A stretch of DNA of 64,000 bases from Thiotrichales bacterium (GCA_016745035.1 JADGDE010000007.1:62001-126000), one strand, 5' to 3'. Shown: positions 38,287 to 47,141, counted from the stretch's first letter. A program made the numbers and translations. Notes: generated by a model from the sequence alone, not told the origin.

Positions 38287-38827
38287 CTCAGTCTAATAGA
38301 CTGGTTGCGTGGGATAGGAGTCGTAGCGAAAAACTGTGGTTTTACAGTTGATGGATACTTCACTCAACCAGCGTGTAGGTTGGGCTGACGAAAGAAGCTC
38401 AACATTTTAGGGGAGTGGCTTTGTTTGAAAAACCGAAACCGGACAAAACAAATCGACAAAACCGGACACCCACTTAAACAATAAACTAAATTAATACGCT
38501 ATTTATATGGGTATCTGCAATTTTTCGTTTTTAATGAATGTTGTGAGTGTCTATAAAACCACCATTTTAGGCTTCGATATGGCGGATGGCACGATGTTTA
38601 TCTGCCCTACGGGTTTGAGAGTCTATGCGAAATATGAATAATCGGCTGCAAATCCGCTATTTTGGTCTAATCCCGCGCTTTTATTCGTTAAATAACGCGT
38701 TATTCGCCTCACAAAACCACGGAATTAGCCTCAAAATATCTGATTTTCGCGACGACTCCCATACTCCGCATAGACTCTGAGGAAAGGTTTGTTGCTGTTT
38801 TCGTTTTTTAGTGAAGCAAATTTAAAA
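38287..38827. other. Gene-free segment with dispersed repeats
   Basis: No gene seen. AAACCGGACA and AAACCGGACACCCACTTAAA units lie at 38438-38480, TATGGGTATCTGCAATTTTT at about 38507, and GCGGATGGCACGATGTTTAT near 38582, a repeat shared with 30780. The rest resembles fragments of decayed elements. Confidence 0.55.
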
Positions 38828-38860
38828 GGGCTTTCACCTCGCTAATGCGAGCTAAAGCCC
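38828..38860 (-). terminator. Terminator-like hairpin after the PhoX-like gene
   Basis: GGGCTTT and CTCGC on one arm pair with GCGAG and AAAGCCC on the other around a TAAT loop. It lies 10 bp beyond the stop of the minus-strand PhoX-like gene. On the minus strand the arm is followed by TTTTAAA. Confidence 0.6.
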
Positions 38861-38870
38861 CGACTCTGGA

Positions 38871-40460
38871 TTAAGGACGTAATTCCCAAGTACCGTCCAT
38901 ATTAATCTTGATGCCTACGTTGATAGGATTGCCCGCATAATCAATATTATTTAGGCGCACCACATTACCCGCTTCTAAGTTGGCACTGCCAACGCTAAAG
39001 TCTAATACTTTATCTAAGTCACGGGGTTTGGCGACATTACCGAAGCCTGTGATCTTTAATAAATCATCGGTAGGATAACCATCATATTCAGTCCCTTGTG
39101 CATCAGCACTGTGTTGGATAGCTAAATAAGCGGTTTTTCCATCAGGCGTGAAGAAAAATCCTGTGGGTTCAGCGCTTTGATCAACCACTGAAATCATTTT
39201 GATACAACCATCAGACATTAAATCACGATCAGCACTGTCTGGTAAGCAAGCCCAAATATCCCCATTTTTGTGATCTTCAATGACATAATGGATGCCCGTT
39301 TTGGGTTGGAATTCAAAGCTATCAGGTGAATTCATATCCGGGTTGCCAACAATAAAGCGGTTGACAACGGTATTTAATTCATCCGCAAGCGCTTCATTGG
39401 GTTTTTTATCAATGGCACAGAGGATTTCACCATAGTTTTGTGCGCCTTCATTGCCGGTATTTGTCCAGCAAAAACGGATACCCTCGCCTGTATAATTGGG
39501 ATCTTTGTGTAAATCCTCAGGGCGATAATACCCCGTTGCCCCGTTTTGGTTCGCATCTATACGGGCGTTGGCAGCACTGACTTCAATCCAAGCACCATTG
39601 CCCACTTCACAACCTTGACCATATTGACGTTTACTATCACGGCAACTGATTTGTAAGGCGTAAACACTGCCAGTAACTAAAGGTGATTGGCTCAAGTCAT
39701 CAATGCGACCACCTGTGTGCAAATTGCTGGGAATGAACTTAAACATCGCCCCGCCGTCACTGTCGGCAACATCGGTACCTGGGCGTAATTCATCACCACC
39801 GATAACCACACCAGAATCTAAAACGGTCAAACCTTCCCAAGCCATCGTTGGTAGGGCATCGCGTTTAATAATTTTAGTCGCCGCATTGCCATCAGCATCG
39901 ATAATCGTCCCTGCTGCACGATCGTTTACTGTCCATTCGCTTAAGCTTAATGGATCAATAATTTCATAAGCTTGACCGTCCCCGGTTTCCTCTGTTGCTA
40001 ACACCGTGCCCCAAGCTGTGCGACGAATGCCATCGCAACGATCCATCCCCCGTAAAATTGTGTTAATGCTGCCATTTTCTAAATTGATCGCTTGTACGGA
40101 GGGGTTTTTCTTGCCGTTTTCCAAATCCTCAACACCGCCTTCAATACAGCCAATAATGTGCGTTGGGTTGTCAGCAGGATAAAGCACCATTAAGTCCAGT
40201 TTATTGCCCGCATCACGGGTGACAAATTCAACTTTTAAGTTGCCTGAATGTTTAATCAAACTGTCAGCCGTTTCTGTTTTATCCCGCAAATAAGCGTCTG
40301 GCGTGGTCGCAGAAGCCCCAATATCATTGCTCAGGCCAAAATAAAGACTGGCCATACGCATCATGCGCTGTTCGCTGACCTTACCAAAATCCGCTAACAC
40401 TGGACTGGCTAAACTGGCAGTAATGGCTAAAGCCAATACGGAATAAGGGGTGTTTTTCAT
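38871..40460 (-). CDS. Secreted PhoX/DUF839 family protein
   Basis: 529 residues. A signal peptide (YSVLALAITASLASPVLA) precedes a beta-propeller-type DUF839 domain like that of PhoX alkaline phosphatases. Visible are CDGIRRTAWGTVLATEET, GYYRPEDLHKDP, RFCWTNTGNEG and PTGFFFTPDGKTAYLAIQHS. PhoX binds calcium and iron and hydrolyses phosphate esters. Activity here is inferred, since DUF839 also includes proteins without shown phosphatase activity. The start has AGGAGAT upstream and lies in an AT-rich promoter region. Confidence 0.75.
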   Translation of the reverse strand: MKNTPYSVLALAITASLASPVLADFGKVSEQRMMRMASLYFGLSNDIGASATTPDAYLRDKTETADSLIKHSGNLKVEFVTRDAGNKLDLMVLYPADNPTHIIGCIEGGVEDLENGKKNPSVQAINLENGSINTILRGMDRCDGIRRTAWGTVLATEETGDGQAYEIIDPLSLSEWTVNDRAAGTIIDADGNAATKIIKRDALPTMAWEGLTVLDSGVVIGGDELRPGTDVADSDGGAMFKFIPSNLHTGGRIDDLSQSPLVTGSVYALQISCRDSKRQYGQGCEVGNGAWIEVSAANARIDANQNGATGYYRPEDLHKDPNYTGEGIRFCWTNTGNEGAQNYGEILCAIDKKPNEALADELNTVVNRFIVGNPDMNSPDSFEFQPKTGIHYVIEDHKNGDIWACLPDSADRDLMSDGCIKMISVVDQSAEPTGFFFTPDGKTAYLAIQHSADAQGTEYDGYPTDDLLKITGFGNVAKPRDLDKVLDFSVGSANLEAGNVVRLNNIDYAGNPINVGIKINMDGTWELRP

Positions 40461-40743
40461 ATCTATCTCCTAAATTAATTTCGAGATAAATTCTATATTT
40501 ATTTGTAAAAAAATCAATAACCACTAATATATTTTTATTAAAAAATTTTAATTTAACTTAATATTCAATACTTTAACTTTTAACTTATTTTTTAAAAAAT
40601 AACTATTTGTATATTATTGTATTTAGCTTGTATTAATAGAGTATATATTAGTTATATATATTTTTATTTATTAACCCCTAATTGCCCCAAGCGGGTATTT
40701 TGTTTAAGATAGGTTCAGATTCACTGCATAAAAGGATAAGGCG
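40461..40743. other. AT-rich divergent promoter region
   Basis: No gene. Bases 40480-40670 are extremely AT-rich, between the divergent PhoX-like and GAPDH genes. The region probably contains both promoters and upstream elements. Confidence 0.6.
40682..40710 (+). promoter_or_regulatory. Sigma-70-type promoter for the GAPDH gene
   Basis: TTGCCC (40682-40687) and TAAGAT (40705-40710) are spaced by 17 bp, 33 bp ahead of the GAPDH ATG, with AAGGATAAGG as ribosome-binding site. Confidence 0.55.
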
Positions 40744-41745
40744 ATGACAATTAAAGTGGCAATTAACGGTTTTGGGCGTATGGGACGTTTGGCTTTACGA
40801 CAGGCATTTGACTGGCCAGAACTTGAATTTGTGCATATCAACGAAACAGCCACCGATGCGCTAGGCTCTGCGCATTTATTGCAATTTGATTCTGTCCATG
40901 GCCGTTGGCATCATGTTGCCAATGCCAGCGATGAAGGCATTGAAATTAATGGGCAAACGCTGGGCTATTCGATGAATCAAAACATTGCTGATACAGACTG
41001 GGCAGCCACAGGCGCTGATGTGGTGATTGAAGCCACGGGGGCATTTCGCAGCAAAGAAACCGTGCAAGCCTATGTAGACCAAGGTATAAAACAAGTCATC
41101 GTTGCCGCACCGATGAAACAAGGGATTAAAAATATTGTCATGGGCATTAATGATGATATTTTCGTTGCTGGTGAAGATAAGATTATTACCGCTGCCTCTT
41201 GTACCACCAATTGTATTGCGCCGGTGATAAAAGTCATGCAGGAAAAAATCGGTATTCGTCATGGCATGATTACCAGCTTGCATAATCGTACCAATACCCA
41301 AAAAGTCGTTGACCACGGTCACAAAGACTTGCGCCGCGCTCGTGCTGGTTTTGAGTCCTTAATTCCTACCACCACCGGTTCTGCCACTGCCATCACCAGC
41401 ATTTTTCCCGAACTCAAAGGCAGGCTAAATGGACTGGCTGTGCGCGTGCCTTTAATGAATGCTTCCTTAACTGATTTGGTTTTAGAGATGCAACAACCCA
41501 CAGATGTTGAGAGCGTTAATGGGTTGTTGAAAAGTGCATCAGAGACTTATTTGAAAAACATCCTTGGCTACGAAGAGCGTCCTTTGGTTTCGGTTGATTA
41601 TGAAGGCGAAACCTGCTCTAGTGTCATTGATGCTTTATCCACGATGGTTGTTAATGAAACGCAAGTGAAGTTATTGGCTTGGTATGACAACGAAATAGGT
41701 TATGTACAGCGGATGATGGAATTAAGCATAAAAACTTGTCGTTAA
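40744..41745 (+). CDS. Glyceraldehyde-3-phosphate dehydrogenase, ArsJ-associated type
   Basis: 333 residues. The NAD-binding start is [18 protein letters not shown], the catalytic Cys is in [14 protein letters not shown] and the catalytic His in [10 protein letters not shown]. The segments [19 protein letters not shown] and [16 protein letters not shown] are those of the GAPDH subgroup that sits beside ArsJ and makes 1-arseno-3-phosphoglycerate for arsenate export. No arsJ or arsR lies within the window; downstream there is an IS1 remnant, so a former neighbour may have been lost. A glycolytic role is not excluded. Confidence 0.8.
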   Translation: MTIKVAINGFGRMGRLALRQAFDWPELEFVHINETATDALGSAHLLQFDSVHGRWHHVANASDEGIEINGQTLGYSMNQNIADTDWAATGADVVIEATGAFRSKETVQAYVDQGIKQVIVAAPMKQGIKNIVMGINDDIFVAGEDKIITAASCTTNCIAPVIKVMQEKIGIRHGMITSLHNRTNTQKVVDHGHKDLRRARAGFESLIPTTTGSATAITSIFPELKGRLNGLAVRVPLMNASLTDLVLEMQQPTDVESVNGLLKSASETYLKNILGYEERPLVSVDYEGETCSSVIDALSTMVVNETQVKLLAWYDNEIGYVQRMMELSIKTCR

Positions 41746-41806
41746 GCATTTAGGTAGTCGTGTACGGGTAGCGGTATAAGTTCAATTATCCAAGCATAAC
41801 GACTGG

Positions 41807-42130
41807 TTATAATGATGAATAAAATACCTGAGCGCCAATATGGTTTTCGATTTTTTTAGAAAAAGATAAAGCCTTTCTAACCAAGCGGGAAATACGTTGC
41901 CTCATCGTGCCATTAAAACGTTCAATATGATTAGTAAGCCCCGTTTCTTTGCCAATAGCATGATGACATTTGCTAGGTAAAACGACTTGATAAGCTTCCC
42001 AATAGTCAGTGTATGATACGGCACATTGTCGATAGACTGGGGGCAAAGAATCCCAGAGTTTTTGAGCTGCCTGAGCATTGACTAAACCCGTATATTCTAC
42101 ACTTATCACTACTGAGACACGACTACCGTC
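41807..42130 (-). mobile_element. IS1-family transposase remnant (C-terminal part)
   Basis: About 105 codons match the end of IS1-type DDE transposases: AVSYTDYWEAYQVVLP, then GKETGLTNHIERFNGTMRQR and KALSFSKKIENHIG. The N-terminal half and the left end are missing. The frame continues into antisense sequence of the next fragment, so the junction near 42130 is a truncation. No clear right inverted repeat was identified. Confidence 0.8.
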
Positions 42131-42135
42131 AATTA

Positions 42136-42627
42136 GTGCTTGAAGACAGTTTGGCACAAACGACAACATTAACATTACAAGTTGCCAATGCCTTAACTGT
42201 GGATGCAAATCATCAGCATTTTGTCCCCGACTTGTATGTTGATACGGTTTTTATACCGCAATTATTTGCTAATCAAGCCGTGGCTGATTTAGACAATATA
42301 TACAGCATTGATTTTTTAGACTTGAGTATGCTCATTCAACCGGATTTAAGCCATCAACAGCAAGTTGCGGATGTATTCGTATTAGCCGGATGGAATGATA
42401 TGCTTTTTAATCGCCACAATTGCGTTTGGAAAAGATGGGATGGTCAACCTGAGACGATGAAAATAGATCAAGCACAAGTCACCTTAACGGATGAATTGTC
42501 CATTTCTATTTTTCAAGGGAATTTAGTGCTAGCGGGAAAATTTAAAATGTATCTTGGCTAAGCTTTAGAAAATGGTGTTTATGTTTATAATGGCGTTGAA
42601 GCGCTTGAGTTTAAGGTTATTGATTGA
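42136..42627 (+). pseudogene. 3' remnant of a secreted protein related to the 1267-residue protein
   Basis: The plus frame opens with no native start at the IS1 junction and encodes KIDQAQVTLTDELSISIFQG and NLVLAGKFKMYLG. It then has an in-frame TAA at 42559 and continues in the same frame as ALENGVYVYNGVEALEFKVI to a final stop at about 42625. The IFQGNL...GKFKMYLG pattern matches the repeated C-terminal module of the 32200-36003 protein. Truncated 5' and interrupted by a stop. Confidence 0.65.
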
Positions 42628-42752
42628 TGTTACGCAAAGGTTTCTCAATGCCCCAAAAGGCAAAAAAAACACCATTGCTCCACGGCTAAATACGACTAGG
42701 CAGGTGGAAAGTCACTATATTATGACAAAAACTGGCTTAGTGCGTCACATCA
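42625..42752. mobile_element. Miniature inverted-repeat element, copy C
   Basis: 128 bp with ends TGATGTTACGCAAAGG and TGCGTCACATCA. The 9-bp direct repeat GTTATTGAT flanks it exactly (42616-42624 and 42753-42761). Its internal sequence matches copy A, including TTGCTCCACGGCTAAAT and ACTAGGCAGGTGGAAA. It lies directly upstream of the CLCA-like gene. Confidence 0.88.
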
Positions 42753-42831
42753 GTTATTGATGCGCCAAAGCATTTAATGTCATTGATAAACTAAGCGATA
42801 TGAATACACCTGCATAGAGGAAATAATCTTG

Positions 42832-45393
42832 ATGTCCATTTTAGCCAATGGTTGGCGCGTCACTGTTTGTGGTGGCTTGATTTTACCTATTTCAAGTTTT
42901 GCGGCAGATTGTGCAAAACCAAGTATTGATCTTGAATCTTACAATCTTGAACTGGCTTGTATTCATTATGCCGGAAAAAATTACCGTGCTGAGCTGTTCT
43001 CTACTAAGGTTTCAGGCGCTGCGCTGGCGTGGCAACTGGATGCTAGCTCGCTGGGTACAGCGACTTGTGATGTGAATCAAGGCGGCTGTGCCAGCATCAG
43101 CAATGACTTGACCATGAATATCGGTCAATTAGATATTGGCGGGCAACCTTATAGCGTGGTGTTGGACTTTGTCAAAAACCCAGCTGATCCGACTAATTAT
43201 TATTGGCAATATCGCAAGCATTACGCCGAACAAGCCTCAACACCCAGTGCAACCGTCACCAGCACTGAAGATGACTCAAATAACAATCCCCCAGGTCCGA
43301 GTAGCAGCAGCCAAGTAGCCTATAAAACCTATGATGTGCGCGTCTCTTATTATGATACTTATGCCAATGCCATTAGCCGCAAAGCCGCTATCGAAAACAA
43401 TATTTATCATTTTGCTGATGCGGTTTATGAAGCCTCAAATGGGGCGCAGCGCCTTGGCAAAGTCAGTATTTACACCGACGCTGCCTATGCCGACAATGCC
43501 GATATTGTCTGGGTAAAAAGTTGCTGGCCCAATGCCCATGTTGCTGGGCGCGGCGAGAAAGGCGCACGGGTAGAGCATTGTGATAGCTTTGAAGGCACGG
43601 ATATGCTCGCCCAACCGCGTTTTGGCGGCTACACCTTGCTGCATGAGTGGGGGCATTTTTTCTATGGTCTCTATGATGAGTATAAAAATGATGATGAAGC
43701 CTGTGGCGAGGCAGGTGCACCTTGCAAAGAGGATGTCCCCGTGGATAAATCGGCAATGAATAATACCGATAATGGCTTAGATGAAAACGATAACCTCAAA
43801 GACGCGACTTGGTTAAATTTCTCCACCGCCCTAACCAACAGCGCTCCTAGCAATGCACAATTCCGTGTCCATCAAGCCAGCGGCTGGGATACCTTATTGC
43901 GTAATCCCGAGCAAGATCCAACGCAAATTTATCGCAGTTTTTATCCTGAACTCAAAGCGGTCGCTCCTAGCGTGGGTAAAATGCCTAGCCTTGAAATAAA
44001 CGCTGAAAATGCCGTCACATTGGCGCGTTCCGAATTAAAAATCAGCTTCAAACCCGGCAGTGCTAACACCACACGCCGAGCGGGTGAAAATAGCGATTAT
44101 GTCCCGATTGTGCGTCAATTATTGGTTGATACTTCCTCGGCGATGAGCAAGCAAGACTTAGAGGCGATTAAAGCGACACTACAGTCAATTATTGATAGAA
44201 GTGAAATCGGCGACAGCATTGGGATTATGGACTTTGCCAGCGAAGCCCGTGTGATTGCCGCCCCAAGGCCCATTCAAACCGAAGAGGATAAAGATAATCT
44301 AATTGCCGTGATTGAAAACTTACAATTAAGCCAGCAGTTGCCCGCGATGGGCAATGCGCTAGAGAGCGCCTTAATAGAGCTGGAAGCGGCCAACTTATCT
44401 GAAGATTCCAACTGGGCCGTATTTTTATTCAGCGCCGGCAAAAACTTAACCGGTTTAGCGCCTAGCCCGGTGATTCGGGCTTATCGGGATGAAGAAGTCA
44501 TGTTACTGGCATTTATTACTGGCAATCAGGCAGATGATAATTTACGTGAATTGAGCGAAAACACCGACGGGGGCTATTGGTTGATTCCAGACCTAGACGA
44601 ATTACCCGAATTAGTCGAAGAAGCCGAAGCCGAAGCTTCACCGATTGTCGATGTCTTAATCGCCGGTGACTACCGGGATATAGAAGGCTCAGACAGCTTT
44701 AGTTTTTATTTGGATGAGAGCTTAAGTGAAGTTGAAATCAGTCTAAACTATTTCGGTGTGACCGATGATGCCAGTCTTGCCCTCGTCGATCCCAATGGCA
44801 ATACCGTTGCTACTGAAGCCGATGGTTGTGGCGATGTGATTGAAGAAAGTGACGTGGGAGAAATTGAAAACTTTTGTTATTTTGAGGTGGTCAATCCAGA
44901 AGCAGGTAATTGGCAAATTCAAATTGATAATAACAGCTTGGCGGAGGTGGAATACCGCGTTGCTGGCTTCCCCAAAGACAATGCGGAAAGTTATTTTTCC
45001 CTCGTGGATATACCCGCTGGCGAATATGCCTCAGTGGGTGAGTCGGTACTGGTTCATGCGATGGTTGGTGATAATTTACCGATGACCGATGTAAGTGCTA
45101 AAGCCAGCCTCGAACATCCTGATGGCTCAGTCACAGAATTGCTGTTGCGTGATGATGGCGTTGCCCCTGATGCGATTGCTAATGATGGCGAATACAGCAC
45201 TAGCTTTGATGCTAATACGGTTGGCGACTATTTTATCATCGCCAGTTTTGATAATAGCGCTGGCACAGCCAAAAGCAGCAACTACGGCGTGGCTTATATC
45301 CCCACATCCAGTGGCAACACACCCGCCAGAAGCCTAACGCCCGTTAGTAGTCCTTTTCAACGTATTGCTTATAAACAGGTGATTGTAGAATAA
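42832..45393 (+). CDS. CLCA-like secreted metalloprotease + VWA domain protein
   Basis: 853 residues from ATG 42832 (AGAGG upstream; a TTG one codon earlier is possible). The signal peptide ends ISSFA-ADC. An N-terminal domain is followed by a zincin-like region with HEWGHFFYGLYDEY (about residues 271-284), the same HExxH...GxxDEY layout as the metalloprotease domain of animal CLCA proteins. Next come a VWA domain starting VRQLLVDTSSAMS (about 430), where the MIDAS motif is imperfect, and beta-sandwich C-terminal domains. The architecture is CLCA-like and implies a secreted or surface zinc peptidase. It is bracketed by miniature elements C and F. Confidence 0.8.
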   Translation: MSILANGWRVTVCGGLILPISSFAADCAKPSIDLESYNLELACIHYAGKNYRAELFSTKVSGAALAWQLDASSLGTATCDVNQGGCASISNDLTMNIGQLDIGGQPYSVVLDFVKNPADPTNYYWQYRKHYAEQASTPSATVTSTEDDSNNNPPGPSSSSQVAYKTYDVRVSYYDTYANAISRKAAIENNIYHFADAVYEASNGAQRLGKVSIYTDAAYADNADIVWVKSCWPNAHVAGRGEKGARVEHCDSFEGTDMLAQPRFGGYTLLHEWGHFFYGLYDEYKNDDEACGEAGAPCKEDVPVDKSAMNNTDNGLDENDNLKDATWLNFSTALTNSAPSNAQFRVHQASGWDTLLRNPEQDPTQIYRSFYPELKAVAPSVGKMPSLEINAENAVTLARSELKISFKPGSANTTRRAGENSDYVPIVRQLLVDTSSAMSKQDLEAIKATLQSIIDRSEIGDSIGIMDFASEARVIAAPRPIQTEEDKDNLIAVIENLQLSQQLPAMGNALESALIELEAANLSEDSNWAVFLFSAGKNLTGLAPSPVIRAYRDEEVMLLAFITGNQADDNLRELSENTDGGYWLIPDLDELPELVEEAEAEASPIVDVLIAGDYRDIEGSDSFSFYLDESLSEVEISLNYFGVTDDASLALVDPNGNTVATEADGCGDVIEESDVGEIENFCYFEVVNPEAGNWQIQIDNNSLAEVEYRVAGFPKDNAESYFSLVDIPAGEYASVGESVLVHAMVGDNLPMTDVSAKASLEHPDGSVTELLLRDDGVAPDAIANDGEYSTSFDANTVGDYFIIASFDNSAGTAKSSNYGVAYIPTSSGNTPARSLTPVSSPFQRIAYKQVIVE

Positions 45394-45399
45394 TCGATA

Positions 45400-45446
45400 T
45401 GACGCAAAGGTTTTTATCTTCATAATGAGATTTAGCCTTTGCGTCA
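45400..45446. mobile_element. Very short member of the miniature element family, copy F
   Basis: TGACGCAAAGG and CCTTTGCGTCA are perfect 11-bp inverted repeats around about 25 bp. The ends match the other copies, but the outer bases are degraded and no target duplication is clear. It may serve as the terminator hairpin of the CLCA-like gene. Confidence 0.6.
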
Positions 45447-45455
45447 CAGCAGTTA

Positions 45456-46601
45456 TTAAGCCGCTTTAATCCGCACTAGGTTTTCTAACACGCCATCCAA
45501 ACCGCCATAAACAGTGAGGTTGCCGATGTTATCAGTGAGTTTTTCCAAGCTTTCCAATTCTTTCAAACGCAGCAAAGTTGGGTTGCTATCCATCAATTTT
45601 GCTGTGTTCAATAAAGAACGGGTGGCAGCGGTTTCCTCACGGCGACGAATCACATTGGCTTGCGCGACTTTCTCAGCTTCAACGACTTGGTTGAGCAAGT
45701 CTTTCATGTCACCGGGTAAAATCACATCTTTCATACCAACGCTGACCACTTCAATACCAAAGGCGGTAATTTCATCGCTAATGCCCTTAAACACTTGTTT
45801 ATCCAGCGCGACTTTATCCGCCAGCAAGTCATCTAAACTACGGGTAGCGACCACTTGACGCAGGGCAAATTGCAGTCCGCGATACAAATAGCCTTCATAA
45901 TCACCCAACTCTCGACGGGCTTTGAGGGCATCGGTGATGCGGTAGTTAGCGCTTAAGTTAATCCGCAAGCTCACTTTGTCTTTGCTGAGGATTTCTTGTC
46001 CTTGCACATCCATGTTTTGCATCCGCAGATCGACCAACTCAACGGCAATCGTGTGTTGATATGACCAAAAACCATGCACACCGGCTGGCAAAGGCGCTTG
46101 CAGTTTGCCATCGACAAACAATAAACCTTGGTGTTGTTCGGGGACTTCAACCACATGCAAGTCTTGAGTTAATTTGGCAAATTCAGGGCGGTCTTTGACC
46201 AGCAATAAATGCTCTAAGGTGGTTTTTTCGACCGTAAAATCTGCACTGATATTGATAGTTTTCACGTCAATATCAAAGGCCTCACGCCAGTAAACGCAGC
46301 GGCTATCCGGTGGCAGCAAGGCTTGTAAATGTTTGTTTTTATAAATCAAGGCAATGCTATCGGCATCGGTTTCGACAATATGAAAATGCTCAGCAAATAA
46401 ATCCGATTTTTGTTGCAGCCAAATATCTAATTGCGGGCTGTTAAACGCGGTTTGACTCAAAGGATAATTGACAATTTTTTGCCGATTTAAGGGATCCCAA
46501 AAGCGGTAAATTCCCGCGCCGAGAATTTGTTTGAGTGAGCCTTCTTTAAAATGAATCCCGCGTTCGTGATCGGTAATCACAATACGTTTAAATCCTAACA
46601 T
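45456..46601 (-). CDS. Slipin-type SPFH/band 7 protein
   Basis: 381 residues from ATG 46601 (AGGAAAG upstream). The first 200 residues are a family-specific region found in bacterial slipin-like proteins (GFKRIVITDHERGIHFKEG; VPEQHQGLLFVDGKLQAPLP). The SPFH domain follows (LRINLSANYRITDAL, LRQVVATRSLDDLLADK, FGIEVVSVGMKDVILPGDMK). It ends in a helical RREETAATRSLLNTAKLM segment. SPFH proteins form oligomers on membranes and organise microdomains. No strong transmembrane helix is visible at the N-terminus. Confidence 0.85.
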   Translation of the reverse strand: MLGFKRIVITDHERGIHFKEGSLKQILGAGIYRFWDPLNRQKIVNYPLSQTAFNSPQLDIWLQQKSDLFAEHFHIVETDADSIALIYKNKHLQALLPPDSRCVYWREAFDIDVKTINISADFTVEKTTLEHLLLVKDRPEFAKLTQDLHVVEVPEQHQGLLFVDGKLQAPLPAGVHGFWSYQHTIAVELVDLRMQNMDVQGQEILSKDKVSLRINLSANYRITDALKARRELGDYEGYLYRGLQFALRQVVATRSLDDLLADKVALDKQVFKGISDEITAFGIEVVSVGMKDVILPGDMKDLLNQVVEAEKVAQANVIRRREETAATRSLLNTAKLMDSNPTLLRLKELESLEKLTDNIGNLTVYGGLDGVLENLVRIKAA

Positions 46602-46725
46602 CTGTTCTTTCCTATGGTTAGCGGGCATTCATGCCCTGTTTTAAGTTTTTGACATATGATTGAAATAAAAAAGAAAAAACACAGCTTGTCCACACACAAA
46701 GGCGGGCAACGGTGTGGTTTTGGTG

Positions 46726-46797
46726 CTAATACAGCTGGGCTTTTGAGCTTGTTGTCGTTAAAAAATGACACTAAACCCGCTAGCTGAGCTGTATCAG
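46726..46797. other. 72-nt tRNA-sized inverted repeat
   Basis: CTAATACAGCT and AGCTGTATCAG pair over 11 bp (one G-T), enclosing an inner TTGTCG/TGACA hairpin. It lies downstream of the tRNA cluster on the cluster's own strand. The length and a CAGCTCAGC D-arm-like part recall a tRNA, but no T-arm is present. Possibly a decayed tRNA or an RNA-processing structure. Confidence 0.4.
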
Positions 46798-46836
46798 GGC
46801 GCAAAACCTAAGCCGCGCACAAAGCCTTGATGTGCT

Positions 46837-46863
46837 GTTTTATCTTAAGCTTCAAGATAAAAC
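46837..46863. terminator. Perfect hairpin downstream of the tRNA cluster
   Basis: GTTTTATCTT pairs exactly with AAGATAAAAC over a 7-nt loop. It lies about 55 bp beyond the last tRNA and could stop or process the tRNA precursor, though there is no long T-run. Confidence 0.45.
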
Positions 46864-46920
46864 CGGACGCGCTGATACCTGACGCAAAGCGTCTTAAGTG
46901 CAAGCTTGCGCTTGCTTGGA

Positions 46921-46987
46921 GAAACGGAGGGAATCGAACCCTCGTCCACTGATGTGAATCAGTTACTCTACCACTGAGTTACATTTC
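46921..46987 (-). tRNA. Reduced tRNA, anticodon probably CAC (Val) but with a 6-nt loop
   Basis: Minus-strand cloverleaf: acceptor GAAATG/CGTTTC (6 bp), D-arm ACTC-AGTGGTA-GAGT, anticodon stem ACTGA/TCAGT enclosing only six bases (TTCACA), a 4-base variable loop, T-arm GAGGG-TTCGATT-CCCTC, then discriminator T and an encoded CCA (46917-46919). Normal tRNAs have a 7-bp acceptor and a 7-base anticodon loop. It may be non-functional or unusual. It begins 2 bp after the neighbouring tRNA. Confidence 0.55.
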
Positions 46988-46989
46988 GC

Positions 46990-47062
46990 TGAAAAAGAGG
47001 GACTCGAACCCTCAACAGGCTATTTAATAGATAGCAGCTCTATCCAATTGAGCTATTTTTCA
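46990..47062 (-). tRNA. tRNA with anticodon AUU (would read Asn AAU)
   Basis: A full 73-nt cloverleaf: acceptor TGAAAAA/TTTTTCA, D-arm GCTC...GAGC, anticodon arm GCTAT-CTATTAA-ATAGC, variable CTGTT, T-arm GAGGG-TTCGAGT-CCCTC. The anticodon reads ATT; ordinary bacterial tRNA-Asn has GTT. CCA is not encoded. It starts immediately after the CCA of the next tRNA (47063-47066), without a spacer. Confidence 0.8.
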
Positions 47063-47066
47063 TGGA

Positions 47067-47137
47067 TGAAAAAAAGGGACTCGAACCCCCAACCGACTAC
47101 TTAATAGGTAGCTGCTCTACCATTGAGCTATTTTTCA
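47067..47137 (-). tRNA. Second tRNA with anticodon AUU (would read Asn AAU)
   Basis: A 71-nt cloverleaf with the same acceptor (TGAAAAA/TTTTTCA). D-arm GCTC-AATGGTA-GAGC, anticodon arm GCTAC-CTATTAA-GTAGT, variable CGGTT, T-arm GGGGG-TTCGAGT-CCCTT with two G-T pairs, then T and encoded CCA at 47063-47066. It is a diverged duplicate of the tRNA at 46990-47062. Confidence 0.8.
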
Positions 47138-47141
47138 AAGG

